From UBA8752 sp002172485 (lineage in GTDB: Bacteria > Bacteroidota > Bacteroidia > Flavobacteriales_D > Sanyastnellaceae), in contig JBELJZ010000008.1 in the NCBI GenBank assembly GCA_042089915.1, positions 1 through 64,000 on the forward strand: a DNA stretch of 64,000 nt, written 5' to 3'. The notes under the pieces are model-generated. The model searched no databases and was not told where the DNA came from. It was given only the letters and a program-made list of their open reading frames with translations. Positions within the stretch are counted from its first letter, which is position 1. The number at the start of each line of letters is the position of its first letter. Below, piece after piece: positions 44,570 to 53,209 of the stretch. The position numbers and the translations under genes were made by a program.

Positions 44570-47500
44570 ATGAACTACAAGCGTCTGAATGACTACACTG
44601 GATGGGCCGTTTGGCTGGTGGCCACCATCGTCTATCTCCTGACCATTGAACCCACCGCCAGCTTCTGGGATTGCGGGGAGTTTATCGCCTCTGCCTACAA
44701 GCTCGAGGTCGGACACCCGCCGGGTGCCCCGATGTTCATGCTGATCGCCCGTCTCTTCTCCATGTTCGTCCCCGCCATGTATGCGGCCACGGCGGTCAAT
44801 GTGATGAGCGCGATGGCGAGTTCCTTCACCATCCTCTTTCTGTTTTGGAGCATCACCCACCTGGCGCAGAAGCTCAGCATGACCCGCTGGACCGAGCGCC
44901 AGACCGAGCCGACGTCCGCCCAGCGCTTGGCCATTCTCGGCAGCGGTGCTGTGGGGGCCTTGGCCTACACCTTCAGCGACAGCTTCTGGTTCAGCGCCGT
45001 CGAGGGCGAGGTGTACGCTTTGAGTTCGCTGTTCACGGCGCTCGTATTCTGGGCCATCCTCAAGTGGGAGGCCCGTGCCGAAGCGCCGGGCAACCTGCGT
45101 TGGATCGTCCTGATCGCATACCTCATGGGCTTGTCGATTGGGGTGCACCTGCTCAACCTGCTCGCCATCCCGGCCATCGTGGCGGTATACTATTTCAAGC
45201 GCAACACATTCAAGTGGCCCACCTTCATTGGCGCGTTGGCCTTGTCGCTCGCCCTGTTGCTGTTCGTGCAGTACAGCTTGATTCAGGGCTTCGTCAAGTT
45301 GGCGGCGCGCTTTGAGCTCGCCTTCGTCAACAGCATGGGCATGCCCTTCAATACGGGGGTCATCGTGTACCTGCTGCTCGTGACCGGCTTGTTGGTCGGT
45401 GCCCTTTGGTACAGCCGCAAGCGTGGGTGGTGGCAGTTGAATGTGGCCGCCTTGTCGGTGGCCATGATCCTCGTGGGGTACAGCACATTTGCCCTGATCG
45501 TGGTGCGCTCCGCGGCCAACCCGCCGATGGACGAGAACAATCCGGAGAACCTGTTTGCCCTGCTCGCCTACCTCAACCGGGAGCAGTACGGAGATCGGCC
45601 TTTGGGAACGGGCCAATATTGGAACTCGCCCAACGACCAACAGAACCCTTACAACAACGGCAACGCCACGTATTTCCCGAGCCACAGCGTCTACAAGCAA
45701 CGCGGTGCCATGAGCACCCGGGTGGCCACGTTCCGACAGGAGTTTGCCGCCGAGAAGTACGTTTCGGAAAACGAAGGAACGCTCTCCATCATGCAGGAGT
45801 ACGTCGACAGCGGGGAGAAGAAGAACGGGGTGCCGAATTACGACAGCCGTTACACCATGGTGTTCCCCCGGATGTACTCCAGTCAGTCGAACCACATTCG
45901 GGAGTACAAGCGCTGGTCCAACTACAAGGGCTGGAATGAGACGGCGGCCTTCATCAGCCCGTTGGACGGGGTGGAGCGCGATGCCGCGGCCTTTGAGCTG
46001 CACCTGTCGTCCCGCATTCTGGGAGGCCAGCTGGACAAAAACGAATTGACCCGGACCCTCAACAACCTGTACCGCAGTTTCGACCAGCGGTTTGGGGCCA
46101 AGTTCGAGGTGCGCAGCGGGACCGAAATCATCGTCGGCCGAGGCGGTGAGGCACGTTTGGCAGACCTGACGAATCCCGAAATCCGCCGGACCCTGTCCCA
46201 GATGATGGTGGAAGACCTGTCCCAAGGCTTGAGTCGTGGGCGCACTTACGCCCAAAGCCTACAGCGCACGTTGAATGGCCTCGAGCAGCAGGTGCGGGCC
46301 GGGACGCAGCGCGCCAACCGGACGCGTTCGTCGGAGGACATCCGAGAGGTGCAGCGCCTGCAAGGTCAGGCAGACCGGTACCACGAACTGCTCGTGCCCT
46401 CCCAAGCCGAGAACCTGCGCTTCTTCACCCGATATCAGGTGGGGTGGATGTACCTGCGCTATTTCATGTGGAACTTCTCCGGGCGCCAGAACGACACCCA
46501 GGGCCATGGAGATTTCCTAGACGGAAACTGGGTCTCCGGAGTAGACTTCATTGACGCGGAGCGCCTCGGCAGCCGCGACCACATTCCGCCGCACCGCGCG
46601 GCCGACAAGGGTCACAACCGGTTCTACCTCTTCCCGCTTCTTCTGGGCCTCATCGGCCTCGTGTTCCAGGCCATACGCGGGTGGAAGGACTTCACGGTGA
46701 CGGGATTGCTCTTCATTTTGACGGGCTTGGCGATCGTGGTCTACCTCAACCAGTATCCCCTGCAGCCGCGGGAGCGGGATTATGCCTATGTCGGCTCGTT
46801 CTATGCGTTCGCCATTTGGATTGGCCTCGGGGTGTACGCGCTGTTTGACATGGCCGGCCACCTGAAGGGCCGCGATCTGGGGCTGGCTGCGGGTGCGCCG
46901 TTGGCGTTGGCCTTGGTCCTCTTCGGCTTGGAGACAGCCTCCGGCGGGAGCCACGCCCTGAGTTACGGGCTGTTTTACCTCGGGGCCTTGTCCGCTGTGC
47001 TGATGGGATTGGCCTTTGCCTTGGGCCGCTCCGGAAATGAAGGACTTAACGCGGCCGTGTTCTCCGGCTTGCTGCTCCTCATCCCCCTGCAGATGGGGGC
47101 GGAAGGCTGGGATGACCACAGCCGGGCCCGCCGCCGCACGGGTGTGGACATGGCCAAGAATTACCTCGACAGCTTGGCCCCGAACGCCATCCTGTTCACC
47201 AATGGTGACAACGACACGTTCCCCCTGTGGTATGTGCAGGAGGTGGAAGGCTACCGCACCGATGTGCGCATCGTCAATCTCAGCCTGCTCAACACCGACT
47301 GGTACGTCGAGCAGATGAAGCGCCGTGCCTACGACAGTGCTCCGGTGCCGATTCGCATGGGCGAGGAGCAGTATCGCCAAGGCACGCGTGACATCGTGTT
47401 GATGGACCCGCCGGCCAATCCGAATGCCCCTTACGTGGACATTGAAACGGCGATGCGCCAGGCCCTCAACGACAATGACCTCGTGGACTACGGGGGCGGA

Positions 47501-48442
47501 CGCAAGTATGCCCACCTCCCGTCCAACAGCTTCCGCGTTCCGGTGGACAGCGCGTACGCGGTTCAATCCGGTTTGGTGTTGCCCGAGGAAGTGGACCTCA
47601 TGGTCGACGCATTGGAATGGACCATCACGGATGGGAGCGGTACCCCGCGTCAGTATGTCCTGAAGAACCAGTTCATGGTGATGGAGATCCTGCGGAACAA
47701 CAACTGGGAACGTCCGGTGTACTTCGCGGTCACCATTGGCCCGGACAGCTATGTCGGACTGCAGGACTACTTCCGTCTGGAGGGCTTGGCATGGCGCCTC
47801 GTCCCCGTCAAGTATGGGTCCCGCGGCGGCCAGCCGACCGGCATTGCCAAGAACATCATGTACACCAATGTCATGGAGAAGTTCCAGTGGGGTGGCATGG
47901 ACGCCGAGGACGAGATCTACATGGATGAGAACAACCGCCGGATGGCGACCAACATCCGCCTGCAGCTGACCAACCTGGCTGACGGATTTATCCGCAGTGG
48001 CTCCTCCGACCAAGGCTTGGAAGTGCTGCAGAAGATGCTGGAGGCCACTCCGTCCCGCAATGTGCCGTACACCCGGGTGGTGCTTCCGGTGGTCGAGTTG
48101 TTGGCCGGATTGGCGGAGGACCCCCAATTGTCCGATGCCCAGAAGGCAGAGGCTGCGGCGCTTGCCAAGGAGGTGGGGACCGAGCTCTTCACACAGTTGG
48201 CGGACGACATGGATTACTTCATCCGCCTCGACGACGAGCGTTACTTCGCGTCCGACCAGAGCATCCAGGTGGCCATGGCGGTGACCCAGCGCATTTCCGG
48301 CGCCTTGGAAGATGCCTTGCCCGAAGACGAGCAGGTCCAAGCCGTGGTGGCACGCTTGAAGCAAATCCGCAAGGACAACTCGGACCGCCAGCGCGGCCAG
48401 TTTGCCGAATCTCCTGTCTTTGATCCGGACGCCCAGCCCTGA
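44570..48442 (+). CDS. DUF2723 membrane protein (protein O-mannosyltransferase-like)
   Basis: 1290 residues. The N-terminal ~300 residues are multipass, starting YTGWAVWLVATIVYLLTIEP and containing FWDCGEFIASAYKLEVGHPP, the DUF2723 signature with an acidic residue of the GT-C glycosyltransferase type. A second membrane part lies at about residues 690-850 (YLFPLLLGLIGLVFQAIRGW), with GDNDTFPLWYVQEVEGYRTD in the following soluble domain, and a helical C-terminal region ends the chain. DUF2723 belongs to the GT-C superfamily, and animal TMEM260 is an O-mannosyltransferase, so glycosylation of exported proteins is a fair guess. It overlaps purN (TGATG), an arrangement that couples them. Confidence 0.88.
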   Translation: MNYKRLNDYTGWAVWLVATIVYLLTIEPTASFWDCGEFIASAYKLEVGHPPGAPMFMLIARLFSMFVPAMYAATAVNVMSAMASSFTILFLFWSITHLAQKLSMTRWTERQTEPTSAQRLAILGSGAVGALAYTFSDSFWFSAVEGEVYALSSLFTALVFWAILKWEARAEAPGNLRWIVLIAYLMGLSIGVHLLNLLAIPAIVAVYYFKRNTFKWPTFIGALALSLALLLFVQYSLIQGFVKLAARFELAFVNSMGMPFNTGVIVYLLLVTGLLVGALWYSRKRGWWQLNVAALSVAMILVGYSTFALIVVRSAANPPMDENNPENLFALLAYLNREQYGDRPLGTGQYWNSPNDQQNPYNNGNATYFPSHSVYKQRGAMSTRVATFRQEFAAEKYVSENEGTLSIMQEYVDSGEKKNGVPNYDSRYTMVFPRMYSSQSNHIREYKRWSNYKGWNETAAFISPLDGVERDAAAFELHLSSRILGGQLDKNELTRTLNNLYRSFDQRFGAKFEVRSGTEIIVGRGGEARLADLTNPEIRRTLSQMMVEDLSQGLSRGRTYAQSLQRTLNGLEQQVRAGTQRANRTRSSEDIREVQRLQGQADRYHELLVPSQAENLRFFTRYQVGWMYLRYFMWNFSGRQNDTQGHGDFLDGNWVSGVDFIDAERLGSRDHIPPHRAADKGHNRFYLFPLLLGLIGLVFQAIRGWKDFTVTGLLFILTGLAIVVYLNQYPLQPRERDYAYVGSFYAFAIWIGLGVYALFDMAGHLKGRDLGLAAGAPLALALVLFGLETASGGSHALSYGLFYLGALSAVLMGLAFALGRSGNEGLNAAVFSGLLLLIPLQMGAEGWDDHSRARRRTGVDMAKNYLDSLAPNAILFTNGDNDTFPLWYVQEVEGYRTDVRIVNLSLLNTDWYVEQMKRRAYDSAPVPIRMGEEQYRQGTRDIVLMDPPANPNAPYVDIETAMRQALNDNDLVDYGGGRKYAHLPSNSFRVPVDSAYAVQSGLVLPEEVDLMVDALEWTITDGSGTPRQYVLKNQFMVMEILRNNNWERPVYFAVTIGPDSYVGLQDYFRLEGLAWRLVPVKYGSRGGQPTGIAKNIMYTNVMEKFQWGGMDAEDEIYMDENNRRMATNIRLQLTNLADGFIRSGSSDQGLEVLQKMLEATPSRNVPYTRVVLPVVELLAGLAEDPQLSDAQKAEAAALAKEVGTELFTQLADDMDYFIRLDDERYFASDQSIQVAMAVTQRISGALEDALPEDEQVQAVVARLKQIRKDNSDRQRGQFAESPVFDPDAQP

Positions 48443-49059
48443 TGGACAACCGCGTGGCCAAAGTGGCCATCCTGGCCAGCGGGTCGGGAACCAATGCAGA
48501 GCGGCTGATGGCCGCAGCGAATCGCACTCCGGATGTGGAGGTGGTCCTGGTGGCTTCCAACCGCGCTCGGGCAGGTGCGCTGGAGCGCGCCGCTTCATTG
48601 GGGGTGCCCACGTGGACGTTTGGCCGGACTGAGCTCGAAGCTGGTAGGGTCACGGAATGGTTGCGTGAGGCGGGGGCGGACTTCGTGGCCCTCGCCGGGT
48701 TCCTGATGAAGGTGCCCGACGACTTGGTCGCGGCCTTTTCCGGCCGCATGCTCAACCTGCATCCCAGCCTGTTGCCGGCATTTGGCGGCAAGGGCATGTA
48801 CGGCCACCATGTGCACGAGGCCGTGCATGCTGCCTTGGCGGCTGGTGAGGTCAACCGCACCGGCATCACACTCCACTGGGTGGACGCGGACTATGACACG
48901 GGAGCCCCTTTCTTCCAGGCCGACGTGCGCCTCATGGACGGTGACACACCGGACAGCATCGCAGAAAAAGTCCGCCAACTCGAAGTGGAACACTATGCGC
49001 CGCAAACCTTGCGCGCCATCCGGGAATCGCTATCCTTGCCTGACCCGGCTGCGGGTTGA
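48442..49059 (+). CDS. purN: Phosphoribosylglycinamide formyltransferase
   Basis: 205 residues. Third step of purine synthesis: transfers formyl from 10-formyl-THF to GAR. Seen: VAILASGSGTNAERLMAAAN (phosphate-binding start), VVLVASNRARAGALERA, FVALAGFLMKVPDDLV, MLNLHPSLLPAFGGKGMYGH with the catalytic Asn and His, and GITLHWVDADYDTGAPFFQA with the catalytic Asp region. Start overlaps the DUF2723 stop; marC follows after 10 bases. Confidence 0.95.
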   Translation: MDNRVAKVAILASGSGTNAERLMAAANRTPDVEVVLVASNRARAGALERAASLGVPTWTFGRTELEAGRVTEWLREAGADFVALAGFLMKVPDDLVAAFSGRMLNLHPSLLPAFGGKGMYGHHVHEAVHAALAAGEVNRTGITLHWVDADYDTGAPFFQADVRLMDGDTPDSIAEKVRQLEVEHYAPQTLRAIRESLSLPDPAAG

Positions 49060-49069
49060 CCCCATCGAC

Positions 49070-49660
49070 ATGCAACTCAATTGGACGGAACTCCTGAAGT
49101 CAACCATGGTGATGTTCGCCGTGATTGACATTGTTGGCTCCATTCCCTTCCTCCTCGATATCAAGCGGAAGGCGGGCGATATCCAGGCGGAGAAAGCGAG
49201 CCTCGTGGCCCTCGGCATCATGCTGGCCTTCCTGTTCCTCGGTGAGGGTGTCATCAACTTTCTCGGCATCGACGTCAACTCCTTTGCGGTAGCGGGCTCC
49301 ATCGTCATGTTCTTTATGGCGCTCGAGATGATCCTGGGCATCACCTTGTTCAAGCAGAGCGCAGAGTCGATGAAGACGGCCACCATTGTCCCGGTGGCCT
49401 TCCCCCTGATCGCCGGGGCGGGCAGCATGACCTCCATCATTTCGCTGCGCGCGGAATTCGCCGCCATCAACATCGCCATTGCCATCCTGGTCAACATGGC
49501 GCTGGTCTATCTGGTGTTGCGCCTGACCGGCCGCATCGAACGGGCTCTGGGAGAAGGCGGCATGGCTGTCCTGCAAAAGGTGTTCGGCATCATCCTGCTC
49601 GCCATTGCGGTGAAATTGTTCTCTGCCAACGCCGCCCAATTGTTCCACGCCCATGGCTGA
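49070..49660 (+). CDS. marC: MarC family integral membrane protein
   Basis: 196 residues, six helices. VMFAVIDIVGSIPFLLDIKR near the N-terminus and AFPLIAGAGSMTSIISLRAE in the middle match the MarC/UPF0056 signature (conserved IDPxGxxP-like and PLxxGPGxI-like motifs, here in a Bacteroidota variant). The function of MarC is not established, and the older link to multiple antibiotic resistance was not confirmed. It overlaps rnhA by 8 bases. Confidence 0.9.
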   Translation: MQLNWTELLKSTMVMFAVIDIVGSIPFLLDIKRKAGDIQAEKASLVALGIMLAFLFLGEGVINFLGIDVNSFAVAGSIVMFFMALEMILGITLFKQSAESMKTATIVPVAFPLIAGAGSMTSIISLRAEFAAINIAIAILVNMALVYLVLRLTGRIERALGEGGMAVLQKVFGIILLAIAVKLFSANAAQLFHAHG

Positions 49661-50114
49661 TCCCGTCGTCATCCATACCGACGGTGGCGCCTCCGGCAAT
49701 CCCGGCCCGGGGGGGTATGGCGCCATTCTCCAATGGGGCGGGCGGCGCAAGGAATTGACCGCGGGCTATCGGCTGACCACCAACAACCGCATGGAGTTGC
49801 TGGCGGTCATCGTGGCACTCGAGGCCCTGAAGCGGGATGGTACGGAGTGCTGGGTGGTCAGCGACAGCAAGTATGTCATCGACGCCGTGCAGAAGGGGTG
49901 GGTCTTCAATTGGGAGAAGAAGGGCTACAAGGGCAAGAAGAACCCAGACCTCTGGCAACGTTTCCTCAAGGTGTACCGGCGCCACAAGGTCCGGTTTGAC
50001 TGGGTCAAGGGACACGCGGGGAACCCGATGAACGAGCGGGCCGACCACTTGGCCGTCACGGCTTACCAGCAGAAGGGCCTGCTGGTGGACGAGGGCTACG
50101 AGGCCACCGTCTGA
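49653..50114 (+). CDS. rnhA: Ribonuclease HI
   Basis: 153 residues. Degrades the RNA strand of RNA-DNA hybrids. The catalytic acidic residues Asp10, Glu48, Asp71 and Asp131 are in IHTDGGASGNPGPGG, NNRMELLAV, VVSDSKYVIDA and NERADHLA, and His121 lies in WVKGHAGNPMN. The basic handle region (WEKKGYKGKKNPDLWQRF) is present. Its stop codon directly abuts the stop of the convergent pseudouridine synthase gene. Confidence 0.96.
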   Translation: MADPVVIHTDGGASGNPGPGGYGAILQWGGRRKELTAGYRLTTNNRMELLAVIVALEALKRDGTECWVVSDSKYVIDAVQKGWVFNWEKKGYKGKKNPDLWQRFLKVYRRHKVRFDWVKGHAGNPMNERADHLAVTAYQQKGLLVDEGYEATV

Positions 50115-51092
50115 TCACGCGTAGCCGTGTTGGGTCAGGGCTTCTGCGGCCCACCGGATCCGTTTGTATTTCCGAGGGACTTGAGCCAATGCGTCGCAGG
50201 CGTTGCCATGGTCCCCTTGGGGCACCGTGAGTCCGATGGCGCAGAGGAACAGGCCGTGACCCATGTAGCGCGGGGCCGTTTTTGGATCCACGCCGGGCGC
50301 AGCATGGACGTCCTCTCCAACGAGCGGATGGCCCAGGTCGGCCAAGTGACGGCGAATCTGGTGTGTGCGGCCCGTGGTGGGCCAGACCTCGAGCAACGTG
50401 GCCTCTCCGTGGACAGGAAGCGCACCTTGCCCCAAGACGCGCCAGGTGGTATGCGCGGATTTCCCATCGAGCCGGGCATTGGATTCGCCATCCTCAACCT
50501 TCCCGACTGCCAGGGCGAGGTAGCGCTTGCGCACCTGCCGTTCGGCAAAGGTGTGACCGAGGGACTGGGCGGCGCGAAGGGTCAACGCGATGCACACCCA
50601 GCCCGCGGTGGCGCGGTCCAAGCGGTGGACCGGTCGGGGGAAGGGCATGCCATCGGCTTGGGTGGGCTGTAGGGTGAGGCGCTCCTCGGGTGTCCCGTGT
50701 TTGGCCTGATGGGCGATGACCCCTGCAAGGTGGAAGTGGCCGGGCCCATTGGTGGGCAGTCCGGCGGGCTTCCAGACGAAGGCCGCATCGCTGCCAGGGG
50801 AACGCACCACCCGCAGGTGGCGCGGAGCACGTGGGCCGGGATCAGGGAGCTCCACACTTCGTGGGACGTACTCGATCCTGTCGCCTTCCTTCACGAACAG
50901 GGCGGTTCCCGCGGGTTGTCCATTGCATCGGATGTCTCCACGGTCGAGGGCCTTGCGGCACGATTTGCGGCTGGGCAACCAATCCGGGAGCAGGCCCACC
51001 AAGGCTTCTTGCAGGCGCAGGCCCACCCTGTCGGCCCCAATCGTGGCCGAAGCGGTGACAAATTCCTCTGCAGATGTGGGTTCCCGGTCCAT
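50115..51092 (-). CDS. RluA-family pseudouridine synthase
   Basis: 325 residues. An N-terminal S4-like RNA-binding segment (LPDWLPSRKSCRKALDRGDI ... VKEGDRIEYVP) precedes the catalytic domain, with PRPVHRLDRATAGW (catalytic Asp159), VRKRYLALAVGKVEDG and WPTTGRTHQIRRHLADLGHP. It isomerises uridines in rRNA or tRNA; the target cannot be told. It stands alone on this strand, divergent from the glutaryl-CoA dehydrogenase gene. Confidence 0.92.
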   Translation of the reverse strand: MDREPTSAEEFVTASATIGADRVGLRLQEALVGLLPDWLPSRKSCRKALDRGDIRCNGQPAGTALFVKEGDRIEYVPRSVELPDPGPRAPRHLRVVRSPGSDAAFVWKPAGLPTNGPGHFHLAGVIAHQAKHGTPEERLTLQPTQADGMPFPRPVHRLDRATAGWVCIALTLRAAQSLGHTFAERQVRKRYLALAVGKVEDGESNARLDGKSAHTTWRVLGQGALPVHGEATLLEVWPTTGRTHQIRRHLADLGHPLVGEDVHAAPGVDPKTAPRYMGHGLFLCAIGLTVPQGDHGNACDALAQVPRKYKRIRWAAEALTQHGYA

Positions 51093-51122
51093 GGGAGGTC
51101 AAGTGTACGATGGACCACGTTG

Positions 51123-51130
51123 TATTTTTG
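51123..51130 (+). promoter_or_regulatory. Possible gcdH -7 element (TATTTTTG)
   Basis: A perfect match to TAnnTTTG ending four bases before the first ATG (51135). This favours translation from the second ATG (51141) or the GTG at 51150, or a nearly leaderless message. Confidence 0.45.
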
Positions 51131-51134
51131 ACAC

Positions 51135-52334
51135 ATGAACATGGGTTCCGTGAAGACCGACCTCTACCAAGGTCACGATTACTACATGATGGACGACCTC
51201 CTCACGGAGGAGCACAAGCTGATCCGCGATGCAGCCCGCGCCTGGGTCAAGCAGGAAGTCAGCCCCATCATCGAAGACGCTGCGGAGACGCAGGTGTTCC
51301 CCAAGCATTTGTTGCCCGGCCTCGGGGCCATTGGCGCTTTCGGTCCGTACATCCCAGAGGAGTACGGCGGTGCCGGCCTCGACCAGATTTCCTACGGCAT
51401 CCTCATGCAGGAGCTGGAGCGTTGCGACAGTGGCCTCCGCAGCACGGCGTCCGTACAGAGTTCCCTCGTGATGTACCCGATTTGGAAGTACGGATCTGAG
51501 GAACAGAAGATGAAGTACCTGCCCAAGCTCGCCACCGGTGAGATGATGGGCTGCTTTGGCCTCACCGAGCCCGACCACGGCTCCAACCCGGGAGGCATGG
51601 TCACCCACTACAAGGACGCCGGCGACGGCGAAAACGTGATTCTCAACGGCGCCAAGATCTGGATTTCCAATGCGCCTTTCGCGGACATTGCGGTCGTTTG
51701 GGCCAAGAACGAGGAGGGCCGCATCCACGGCATCGTTGTGGAGCGCGGCATGGAAGGGTTCTCCACGCCCAAGATGACCGGCAAGTGGAGCCTTCGGGCC
51801 TCCGACACCGGTGAGCTCGTGTTCGAGGACGTCAAGGTGCCGAAGTCGCACATTCTGCCAGGCCGTTCTGGCCTCGGCGCTCCGCTGAGCTGCCTCGACA
51901 GTGCCCGTTACGGCATCGCTTGGGGCGCCATCGGCGCTGCTTTGGACTGCTACGACACCGCCTTGCGCTACGCCAAGCAGCGCGAGCAGTTTGGCCGTCC
52001 CATCGCAGGATTCCAATTGCAGCAGAAGAAACTCGCCGAGATGATCACCGAGATCACCAAGGCCCAGCTACTGACCCTCCGTTTGGGTCAGCTCCGCAAC
52101 GAGGGCAAGGCGACCAGCGCCCAGATTTCGATGGCCAAGCGGAACAACGTGGAGATTGCCTTGCAGATCGCCCGCGAAGCCCGTCAGGTGCTCGGCGGCA
52201 TGGGCATCACCGGGGAGTACCCGATCATGCGTCACATGATGAATCTGGAGTCCGTGGTGACCTACGAGGGCACGCACGACATCCACCTGCTCATCACCGG
52301 CCTCGATATCACCGGCGAGAACGCCTTCAAGTGA
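51135..52334 (+). CDS. gcdH: Glutaryl-CoA dehydrogenase
   Basis: 399 residues, acyl-CoA dehydrogenase fold with FAD. It oxidises and decarboxylates glutaryl-CoA to crotonyl-CoA at the end of lysine and tryptophan degradation. Family-specific marks: DSGLRSTASVQSSLVMYPIW (substrate carboxylate-binding Arg102 region), FGLTEPDHGSNPGGM, and TYEGTHDIHLLITGLDITGE with the catalytic base Glu378. The true start may be further in (second Met or the Val of VKTDLYQGHDYY), because homologues begin near TDLYQ and the promoter box sits very close. It extends the kynurenine theme of the window. Confidence 0.92.
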   Translation: MNMGSVKTDLYQGHDYYMMDDLLTEEHKLIRDAARAWVKQEVSPIIEDAAETQVFPKHLLPGLGAIGAFGPYIPEEYGGAGLDQISYGILMQELERCDSGLRSTASVQSSLVMYPIWKYGSEEQKMKYLPKLATGEMMGCFGLTEPDHGSNPGGMVTHYKDAGDGENVILNGAKIWISNAPFADIAVVWAKNEEGRIHGIVVERGMEGFSTPKMTGKWSLRASDTGELVFEDVKVPKSHILPGRSGLGAPLSCLDSARYGIAWGAIGAALDCYDTALRYAKQREQFGRPIAGFQLQQKKLAEMITEITKAQLLTLRLGQLRNEGKATSAQISMAKRNNVEIALQIAREARQVLGGMGITGEYPIMRHMMNLESVVTYEGTHDIHLLITGLDITGENAFK

Positions 52335-52414
52335 GGGCCTGAGCCTTTCTGAGCCCGTCCATGCCGGTCGCCAAGGGCTGGGCGATGGACCGCATCCTGC
52401 GCTCGGCAGGCTGG

Positions 52415-53209
52415 TCAGTTCTGGCGGGCATCCGCGTCTTCGAGAAACGGCAGTTTTTGTCGAAACGTCATCATCTCGTCTCGGCTCAAGGTGGCTTGGA
52501 GTGTGGCGGGTTGGCCGTTGTCTCCAGCGTCTGCAAGCAGGGTTCCTGCGAAGTTGGCAATGAGGCTGTCCCCGGCGTACCGATGCCCATTGCCGTCTGT
52601 TCCGGAGCGGTTGATGCCGACCACGAAGCATTGGTTCTCGATGGCGCGGGCCTGAAGCAGGGTGCGCCAAGCCGCCGACCGGGTTTCGGGCCAATTGGCC
52701 ACGTACAGAGCGAGGTCGTAGGGCACTGAACGGTCATTGCGCACGAACACGGGGAAGCGCAAATCATAGCAGACCTGCAGGAGGATGCGGAGTCCGCGGA
52801 AGTCCAGCTCGACCCGGTCGTCGCCCGCCGTGAAGTGGCTGTGCTCCCCGGCCAGCGTGAACAGGTGCCGCTTGTCGTAGAATGAAGGGTTTCCTTCTCC
52901 GCTCGGGGGGATGAACCAGAAGCGGTTCCTGGGTTGGTCTTCGGCGTCGAAGCAGGCGATGCTGCCGGCGATGGCGGCTCCGAGCCGGTCGGCCCATCCT
53001 TGCATCCATTTCACGTCGTTGCCCGGTCCGTCGGTGGAGGAAATGGGAGGCCAGCTGAATCCGGTGGTGAACATTTCCGGCAGGACCACGAGATCACAGG
53101 AGCCGGCGGGGATGTCGGCCAAGAGGGTGTCGAAGTGGGCGAGGTTGGCGTCGGGATTGCGCCAATGGAGATCGGCCTGGAGGCCGACGATGCGGAGTTC
53201 AGCGGGCAT
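52415..53209 (-). CDS. Nitrilase-superfamily omega-amidase (YafV type)
   Basis: 264 residues from the ATG at 53209. The carbon-nitrogen hydrolase triad is complete: Glu45 in LVVLPEMFTTGFSW, Lys113 in FYDKRHLF, Cys147 in LLQVCYDLRFPVFVRN. This subgroup contains YafV/Nit2 omega-amidases, which hydrolyse the omega-amides of 2-oxo acids (2-oxoglutaramate, 2-oxosuccinamate) formed by glutamine transaminases. It overlaps the aminotransferase gene by 11 bases, the same pairing that supports the omega-amidase role. Confidence 0.9.
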   Translation of the reverse strand: MPAELRIVGLQADLHWRNPDANLAHFDTLLADIPAGSCDLVVLPEMFTTGFSWPPISSTDGPGNDVKWMQGWADRLGAAIAGSIACFDAEDQPRNRFWFIPPSGEGNPSFYDKRHLFTLAGEHSHFTAGDDRVELDFRGLRILLQVCYDLRFPVFVRNDRSVPYDLALYVANWPETRSAAWRTLLQARAIENQCFVVGINRSGTDGNGHRYAGDSLIANFAGTLLADAGDNGQPATLQATLSRDEMMTFRQKLPFLEDADARQN

